Origin: an uncultured Gammaproteobacteria bacterium | Lineage (GTDB): Bacteria; Pseudomonadota; Gammaproteobacteria; Rariloculales; Rariloculaceae | Length of the DNA: 10,930 nt | Direction: 5' to 3' | Assembly: GCA_946887385.1 (NCBI GenBank) | Contig: CAMPKU010000151.1 | Span: 1 to 10,930, forward strand | Shown here: positions 7,575 through 10,930 of the stretch, in pieces | How the letters are laid out: the number at the start of each line of letters is the position of its first letter | Position numbering within the stretch: position 1 is the first letter of the stretch | The notes under the pieces: generated by a model | What the model saw: the letters and a program-made list of their open reading frames with translations, nothing else | What the model was told of the DNA's origin: nothing | Databases searched by the model: none | Translations under genes and position numbers: made by a program

Positions 7575-7815
7575 CCGTGTTATCCGGGACGGAATTATCT
7601 TAGCGAGCAGTCATCGACGCGAATGACGCGCGGCATCCGGGCGGCGTGCGCGTCTGTGGGTGGGGGAACTGTCACCATTGTTTGCGGCGCGTCCGACTCC
7701 GCTCCTCTGAACCGACAATCAGGACGTTGTGCCTAGATTTGTGCGTAGCGCTCAAGTTTGGGCTGCGCCTATGATCCGTTTCCAGTGACAGTCAGGGCCG
7801 CAGTGAGAGGGCTGC
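7575..7815. other. Intergenic leader of the BrnT module
   Basis: No gene is visible in this stretch; frames are short and unconvincing. It holds a decayed repeat echo at 7586-7601, the block shared with the second gene pair (7724-7752), a -10-like TATGAT at 7770-7775, and a GAGAGG ribosome-binding site at 7805-7810, five bases before the brnT ATG. Confidence 0.6.
7724..7775 (+). promoter_or_regulatory. Shared upstream block with -10-like box, copy 1
   Basis: Bases 7724-7752 match 8708-8736 at 23 of 29 ungapped positions, best over AGATTTGTGCGTAGCGCT (7735-7752; 16 of 18). After 17 bases comes TATGAT (7770-7775, 5 of 6 to the -10 consensus). The block ends 63 bases before the toxin ATG. TAGCGC and GCGCCTA around the spacer can pair with one bulge. 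It probably carries the module's promoter or operator; no standard -35 box is seen. Confidence 0.4.
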
Positions 7816-8085
7816 ATGGACTTCGAATGGGACCCCGAGAAGGCCGCCGCCAACGAACACAAGCATGGTGTCGCGTTCGAGGAGGCCACGGAGGTCTTTG
7901 CTGATGATTATTCCTCTACGGTAGCCGATCCTGATCATTCCGCGGAAGAAGAACGGTCGCTAATCTTCGGTGTCACCAAGGCCGGTAGGCCTTTGATCGT
8001 ATCGTTCACAGATCGCGGTGATAGAATTCGGATCATCAACGCAAGGCCCATGACGCCAAGTGAGCGTCGCGCTTATGAGCAGTAA
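7816..8085 (+). CDS. brnT: BrnT-family (DUF497) toxin
   Basis: The 89-residue product matches the BrnT/DUF497 family throughout: FEWDPEKAAANEHKHGVAF near the N-terminus, then FEEATEVFAD, DPDHSAEEERSLIFG, and the C-terminal RGDRIRIINARPMTPSERR. BrnT proteins are small RNA-cleaving toxins with a RelE-like fold that inhibit translation when freed from their antitoxin. Length is normal for the family. ATG 7816 has a GAGAGG ribosome-binding site five bases upstream. The gene comes first and overlaps its probable antitoxin gene by 11 bp, as in brnTA operons where the toxin precedes the antitoxin. It lies between direct repeats (7545-7574 and 8303-8332), and base composition is visibly less GC-rich than the flanking operons, consistent with acquisition. 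No truncation is seen. Confidence 0.9.
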   Translation: MDFEWDPEKAAANEHKHGVAFEEATEVFADDYSSTVADPDHSAEEERSLIFGVTKAGRPLIVSFTDRGDRIRIINARPMTPSERRAYEQ

Positions 8086-8284
8086 GAAAGACGAGCTGCG
8101 TGCTGAGTACTCCGCCGATCTGATCAAGTCCGGCGAGCGGGGAAAGTATGCGAAGCGCTATCGGGAGGAAGGTACCAATTTGGTTCTTATCGACCGCGAC
8201 TTGCGCGAGCTCTTTCCTGACTCGGCCGCTGTCAATAAAGCGCTCAGAGACTACGCGGCACAGCGGAAGCGGTCGGCAACCTAA
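8075..8284 (+). CDS. Putative antitoxin partner of BrnT
   Basis: The 69-residue product is strongly charged: it begins MSSKKDELRAEYSADLIKSG and continues RGKYAKRY, GTNLVLIDRDLRELFPDS and AAVNKALRDY. I recognise this as a recurrent small protein type found near toxins, not as the standard BrnA with its clear C-terminal ribbon-helix-helix. The strand NLVLID followed by two predicted helices could be a diverged half-RHH. ATG 8075 is chosen because it lies inside the toxin's last codons (11-bp overlap) and gives an intact family-like start; an upstream GTG/ATG region in the same frame is less likely. Its place directly after the toxin gene implies it neutralises BrnT and may repress the operon. 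Antitoxin role is inferred from context. Confidence 0.75.
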   Translation: MSSKKDELRAEYSADLIKSGERGKYAKRYREEGTNLVLIDRDLRELFPDSAAVNKALRDYAAQRKRSAT

Positions 8285-8302
8285 TCAGCAGTTGCGCTAA
8301 AA

Positions 8303-8361
8303 GCTAAAAGGGGACGGATTTATTTTCTGCGCTTCCGCAGAAAATTAATCCGTCCCCTCTT
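8303..8361. repeat. REP-like palindrome, right copy
   Basis: Arms 8306-8331 and 8336-8361 are complementary at 24 of 26 positions around a four-base loop (CTTC, 8332-8335), giving a long hairpin on either strand. The left arm with its GCTAAAA head (8303-8332) is a perfect 30-base direct repeat of 7545-7574. Another GCTAAAA precedes at 8296-8302. It begins 18 bases after the stop of the antitoxin gene and could also act as a transcriptional boundary, although it resembles a mobile REP-type element more than a terminator. Confidence 0.92.
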
Positions 8362-8364
8362 TGA

Positions 8365-8475
8365 TCCGGCTACGTGGCCGCCGGAGGTTCCGCAGAAGAC
8401 ATTCTGCGCGAGTTTCCCGACCTCACCGCCGAAGACGTCCTTGCTTGTTCGAAGTATTGCGCGGTGCTTGGCTAA
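8365..8475 (+). pseudogene. 5'-truncated DUF433 antitoxin gene
   Basis: An in-frame segment ends at TAA 8473-8475 and reads GGSAEDILREFPDLTAEDVL followed by ACSKYCAVLG. This matches the C-terminal part of DUF433 proteins (pattern GxSxEEILxxFPDLTxEDI), which are usually antitoxins of PIN-like DUF5615 toxins. A full DUF433 protein has about 75-100 residues, so the N-terminal half is missing. An in-frame stop (8362-8364) lies at the junction, and the REP-like palindrome ends at 8361, so the coding remnant starts right at the element's edge. A GTG at 8374 could restart a short peptide, but it would lack the DNA-binding part. The remnant suggests an older toxin-antitoxin module disrupted here. Confidence 0.75.
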
Positions 8476-8707
8476 CTTCGAGGCCGCTGCCGGCGCGCAT
8501 GCCTACGCTTCTTCTTTTGCGACCAGCTATTCGTCGCCGAACCGCATCGGATCCGTGTCCATTCCTAGCGTGCCCGCATGATGGGAGCCGCGACACGGCA
8601 TCGCGAGCGCGCAGTCGCGTGGGGCAAATCGAGATGCCTTTCTCCCCAAGGCAGTAAGTCGCGTCAGTGGGGCCGCCCGCTCGTTCGCAGGCACTTTGAG
8701 AAGCGGC
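8476..8707. other. Decayed DNA after the DUF433 remnant
   Basis: No intact gene is visible. DUF433 genes are usually followed by a DUF5615 PIN-like toxin gene. Fragments here in shifting frames (FFFCDQLFVAE near 8510-8545, RARMMGAATRH near 8568-8600, GQIEMPFSPRQ near 8622-8655) faintly recall such a protein, but frameshifts and a stop would be required. This is a guess, not a call. Confidence 0.25.
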
Positions 8708-8758
8708 GCGTTATGAGTAGATTCGCGCGTAGCGCTTGCTTATTAGCTGGGCTACATT
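8708..8758 (+). promoter_or_regulatory. Shared upstream block with -10-like box, copy 2
   Basis: Bases 8708-8736 match 7724-7752 at 23 of 29 positions, with AGATTCGCGCGTAGCGCT at 8719-8736. TACATT (8753-8758, 4 of 6 to the -10 consensus) lies 16 bases further on, close to the place of TATGAT in copy 1. GTAGC (8730-8734) and GCTAC (8751-8755) can pair. The block ends 59 bases before the ATG of the next gene pair. Confidence 0.4.
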
Positions 8759-8795
8759 TGCGCACGATGCTTCGCCGGGCTTGAAGTCGGTCAAC

Positions 8796-9035
8796 ATGGA
8801 ATTCGAGGTCATCGGTTCGATCGACGATGTCGATGTCATCGCGCGCGGGGTGGGTGTTAAAATCCGAACGTATCTTCGCAAAGCTTATGGTCGCGGCCGT
8901 TGGCGGAAGCTGAAAGGAATCGCGACAGTCCGGCTACCAAACGGTGCGCAACATAAGGTGGAGCTGCATTGGTACGAAGCGCACGGCATCGGTAGAAGGG
9001 ATCTGAAAATCAAACAGTACCTCGACGACCTATGA
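8796..9035 (+). CDS. Uncharacterised small basic protein, first of a pair
   Basis: The 79-residue product begins MEFEVIGSIDDVDVIARG. It has a strongly basic middle (RKAYGRGRWRKLKGIATVRL, residues 28-47) and ends with ELHWYEAHGIGRRDLKIKQY. I recognise it as a recurrent conserved small protein without a name I can give; no known catalytic motif is seen. Basic patches, the histidines and the pairing suggest RNA or DNA contact, but this is inference. ATG 8796 is preferred over a TTG 60 bases upstream because related proteins begin at MEFEV; its ribosome-binding site is weak. The stop overlaps the next gene as ATGA. The size, overlap and shared upstream block resemble the BrnT module, so a toxin-antitoxin role is possible but unproven. 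Confidence 0.8.
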   Translation: MEFEVIGSIDDVDVIARGVGVKIRTYLRKAYGRGRWRKLKGIATVRLPNGAQHKVELHWYEAHGIGRRDLKIKQYLDDL

Positions 9036-9268
9036 AACAACCGACTAAGCCATTTGCATTGTGTATAGATAACGGCGAGTACAAAGCGTCACTCATTCCC
9101 GGAAAGGTGTACCGCCTGATTCCCGATCGCCGAGCGGCAAAGGACGATTTCGTCCGCATCATCGACGAGAGTGGTGAAGACTATCTGTATCACAAGAGCC
9201 ACTTCGTATTCGTCGATTTTCCAGCTTCGGTCAAGAAGCAAATCCTTGCCCTCGAGCGTGCCGGCTAA
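9032..9268 (+). CDS. Uncharacterised small protein, second of a pair
   Basis: The 78-residue product reads FALCIDNGEYKASLIPGKVY, then RLIPDRRAAKDDFVRIIDES and GEDYLYHKSHFVFVDFP. The pattern of short strands around GKVYRLIPD and VRIIDESGEDYLY suggests a small beta-barrel (SH3-like) fold. I recognise it as a recurrent conserved hypothetical protein but can assign no function. Its ATG overlaps the preceding TGA (ATGA, 9032-9035), so the two are translationally coupled. A short C-terminal helix (ASVKKQILALERAG) may contact the partner. Base composition is more A/T-rich than that of the core genes. It could be the neutralising partner of the upstream basic protein or a jointly acting subunit; nothing in the sequence decides between these. 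Confidence 0.8.
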   Translation: MKQPTKPFALCIDNGEYKASLIPGKVYRLIPDRRAAKDDFVRIIDESGEDYLYHKSHFVFVDFPASVKKQILALERAG

Positions 9269-9396
9269 GTATTTGCCGTCGTGGTCAGTTTCCTTCCTTG
9301 GCTTGCGTTGTCAGGGATCGGCGTGGGTGTGATGGCGACGCGGGCCATCTGGCGCCAGGAGCGGGCGGCGAGACATTAGTGATCGCAAGCTGAAGG
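9269..9396. other. Convergent intergenic region
   Basis: Between convergent genes there is a weak hairpin GATGGC/GCCATC (9331-9336 and 9344-9349) and a perfect palindrome CTGGCGCCAG (9349-9358), neither with a T-run. A GTG-started frame (9281-9379, 32 residues) has a hydrophobic stretch and a basic tail (FLPWLALSGIGVGVMATR), like a single membrane segment. It has no clear ribosome-binding site and may be chance or a gene remnant. Confidence 0.3.
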
Positions 9397-10930
9397 TCAC
9401 TCGTATCGCAACACGCTCATCGGATCGACGCGCGACGCGCGCCGGGCCGGAAGGTAGGCAGCGCCGAGCATGACGACGCCGAGCACGACCGCAGCCGCAG
9501 CCAGTGCCAACGGATCTGCCGCCGCGACGCCGAACAACAGGCTCTGCGCTGCACGGCCGAGCAGCACGGCGACGACCGTCCCGAGCACGATGCCAACCGC
9601 GGCCATCGCCGCGATCTGGCGCAGCACCATGCGGCGGATGCGCGGCGCCGGCGCTCCGAGCGCGAAGCGCAACGCGATCTCCCGCGACCGCTGCGCGACG
9701 GCGTACGCCAGCACGCCGTAGAGGCCGAGCGCGGCCAGAACGGTCGCGAGCACTGCGAACCCCGTCGACGCGCCGGCGACGAATCGTTCCGTGCCGATGT
9801 TCGCGAGGAACTGCTCCTCCATCGTGACTAGACGTGTGATCGCGACGCTCGAATCGAGTCGGGCGACCTTCTCGCGAATCGTGCTCAGCAGCTCTTCCGG
9901 CGGTTGGGAGCCTCGAACATAAAACGTGGAGCCGAAGCGAACGGGGCTCGGCCGAAACACTTGCGCTCCGATCTCGCCGGTGACTATCTCGGATTGCGCG
10001 TCCGCGACCATCCCGACGATCTCGAGGTCCAAGTCCGCGATGCGGCGCCCGACGATATTTCGGCCGAGGCCGACGCGCTCGGCGAATCGTTGATTGACGA
10101 CGGCCACCTGCCGCTCGGCATCCGCTTCGCGGAACCCACGGCCCGCGAGCACCGCGATGCCGAACATCTCGAAGTAGCCGGGGCTGACGAAGTTCGTCGA
10201 GATGAGCTGCGGGTCCGTCTCCAGCCCCTCGACGGCGGCCCGGCCTTCGAACCCGCCGCCCGCGAGCAGGGGAACCTCCGATGAAGCTACGGACGATACT
10301 CCCGGAATCGCCCTCAGCTCCTCGTCCAGGCGATCGAGGAAACTCGCCGAAGCTGTTCTGGGCGAGAGCGAGACCATGACGACCGAGTCGAGGTCGAGGC
10401 CGAGATCGAGGCGCGCGATGTTCGCCAAGCTTTGTGCGAAGACGCCGGTGATGGCGAGCAGCGCCATCGACAGCGCGATTTGCGACGTTGCGAGTACCGA
10501 GCGAAAGCGCGTGACGCTGCGCGCCGGTGTTTGCCTCACGCCGTACGCCTGCAGCGTCCTCCCCGGATCGGTGCGGAGCGCGTCCCGAAGCGGGAAGACC
10601 CCGCACACTAGGGCGGACATCACTGCAGTGCCGATCGCGACGAGCGCCGGCGCGAGGCTCAGCTCCACGTCGAAGGCGGCCGCCGGTATACCAGGAACTC
10701 CGCTGGCGACGGCGCGCAGCGTCAGCCACGCGATAGGCAGGCTCAGAACGGCGGCCGGCAACGCGAGCACGAGCGACTCGGCGAGCAGCAGCGACGCAAG
10801 GCGGCCACGTGTCGCGCCCATGGACGCTCGCACGGCGATCTCACCCGTTCGCGCCGTGCTGCGCACGAGCATCAGCCCCGCCACGTTGGCACAGCAAAGG
10901 AGCAGCACCGCACCTGCTACGGCCACGAGC
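9397..10930 (-). CDS. FtsX/MacB-like ABC permease (ADOP type), N-terminus beyond the right edge
   Basis: At least 510 C-terminal residues are visible; the frame is still open at the right edge, so the GTG at 10926 is probably internal. Order in the visible part: a membrane FtsX-type block (VLLLCCANVAGLMLVRSTAR, EIAVRASMGATRGRL, several helices), a periplasmic MacB_PCD-like domain (about residues 160-380, with VSSVASSEVPLL, FVSPGYFEMFGIAVLAGRGF and VVNQRFAERV), and a second FtsX block (GLYGVLAYAVAQRSREIALR, FALGAPAPRIRRMVLRQI) ending DPMSVLRYE. This two-FtsX layout matches the ADOP permeases abundant in Acidobacteria and present in some Gammaproteobacteria; full proteins are about 800 residues. 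They work with an ATP-binding subunit in export or mechanical signalling; substrate unknown. It converges on the accessory island. Confidence 0.92.
   Translation of the reverse strand, partial: LVAVAGAVLLLCCANVAGLMLVRSTARTGEIAVRASMGATRGRLASLLLAESLVLALPAAVLSLPIAWLTLRAVASGVPGIPAAAFDVELSLAPALVAIGTAVMSALVCGVFPLRDALRTDPGRTLQAYGVRQTPARSVTRFRSVLATSQIALSMALLAITGVFAQSLANIARLDLGLDLDSVVMVSLSPRTASASFLDRLDEELRAIPGVSSVASSEVPLLAGGGFEGRAAVEGLETDPQLISTNFVSPGYFEMFGIAVLAGRGFREADAERQVAVVNQRFAERVGLGRNIVGRRIADLDLEIVGMVADAQSEIVTGEIGAQVFRPSPVRFGSTFYVRGSQPPEELLSTIREKVARLDSSVAITRLVTMEEQFLANIGTERFVAGASTGFAVLATVLAALGLYGVLAYAVAQRSREIALRFALGAPAPRIRRMVLRQIAAMAAVGIVLGTVVAVLLGRAAQSLLFGVAAADPLALAAAAVVLGVVMLGAAYLPARRASRVDPMSVLRYE

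Noticed and set aside
7514..8361. Complete insertion sequence or composite transposon
   Set aside because: The flanking repeats are direct and REP-like, no transposase frame lies between or beside them, and no target-site duplication could be identified.
7724..8758. Integron cassette array (attC sites)
   Set aside because: Small gene pairs and CGTT-type motifs suggested it, but the similarity extends into the leader and not into a preceding attC-like palindrome, and no integrase is seen.
8361..8784. Overlapping plus-strand frames of 98 and 68 residues
   Set aside because: Arginine-rich shadows over the DUF433 remnant and decayed DNA; the DUF433 match is in a different frame.
9311..10729. 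472-residue minus-strand frame
   Set aside because: Arginine-rich, low-complexity product overlapping the clearly recognisable permease in another frame of the same strand; typical of high-GC DNA.

Overview
The window is high-GC bacterial chromosomal DNA, fully coding apart from one accessory stretch. No rRNA, tRNA, phage gene or transposase gene is visible. The RecQ is of the full E. coli type. The secreted-protein trio and the large FtsX/MacB-like permease are types I associate with Steroidobacterales-like gammaproteobacteria and with Acidobacteria. I infer a soil or sediment proteobacterium of that kind, but the taxonomy is weakly supported.

Layout. (1) Positions 1-1404, plus strand: the tail of an unidentified gene overlaps by 4 bp (GTGA) the start of an APC-superfamily amino-acid/polyamine-type permease. 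(2) Positions 1390-3431, minus strand: a two-component operon, OmpR-type regulator then sensor histidine kinase, again joined by a GTGA overlap. The kinase 3' end overlaps the permease 3' end by 15 bp. A perfect 7-bp-arm inverted repeat straddles the regulator's likely -10 element. (3) Positions 3646-5469: RecQ helicase with helicase, RQC zinc-binding and HRDC parts. (4) Positions 5560-7519: a tight three-gene plus-strand operon whose products all carry signal peptides: a conserved 'DFTGVW' secreted protein, a DUF6152-like small protein, and an exported HpcH/HpaI-type aldolase with its active-site residues intact. A sigma70-like promoter and an inverted repeat precede it. (5) Positions 7514-9268: an accessory island of small genes and repeats. 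A BrnT-family toxin and a small overlapping partner are bracketed by 30-bp perfect direct repeats of a REP-like element. The right copy is one arm of a near-perfect 26-bp-arm palindrome. Directly against it lies a DUF433 antitoxin that has lost its 5' part, then about 320 bp of decayed DNA, then a second overlapping pair of small uncharacterised genes. (6) Positions 9397-10930, minus strand: the C-terminal part of an FtsX/MacB-like ABC permease running off the right edge.

The most interesting part is the island. Two small-gene pairs of the toxin-antitoxin type have overlapping reading frames (11 bp and ATGA). Each is preceded at almost the same distance (63 and 59 nt) by a related 29-bp block (23/29 identical), although the coding sequences are unrelated. 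Together with the REP-like repeats and the truncated DUF433 gene, this suggests that small addiction-type modules accumulate and decay here. The second pair (8796-9268) is the best candidate for an undescribed two-component system in the window.
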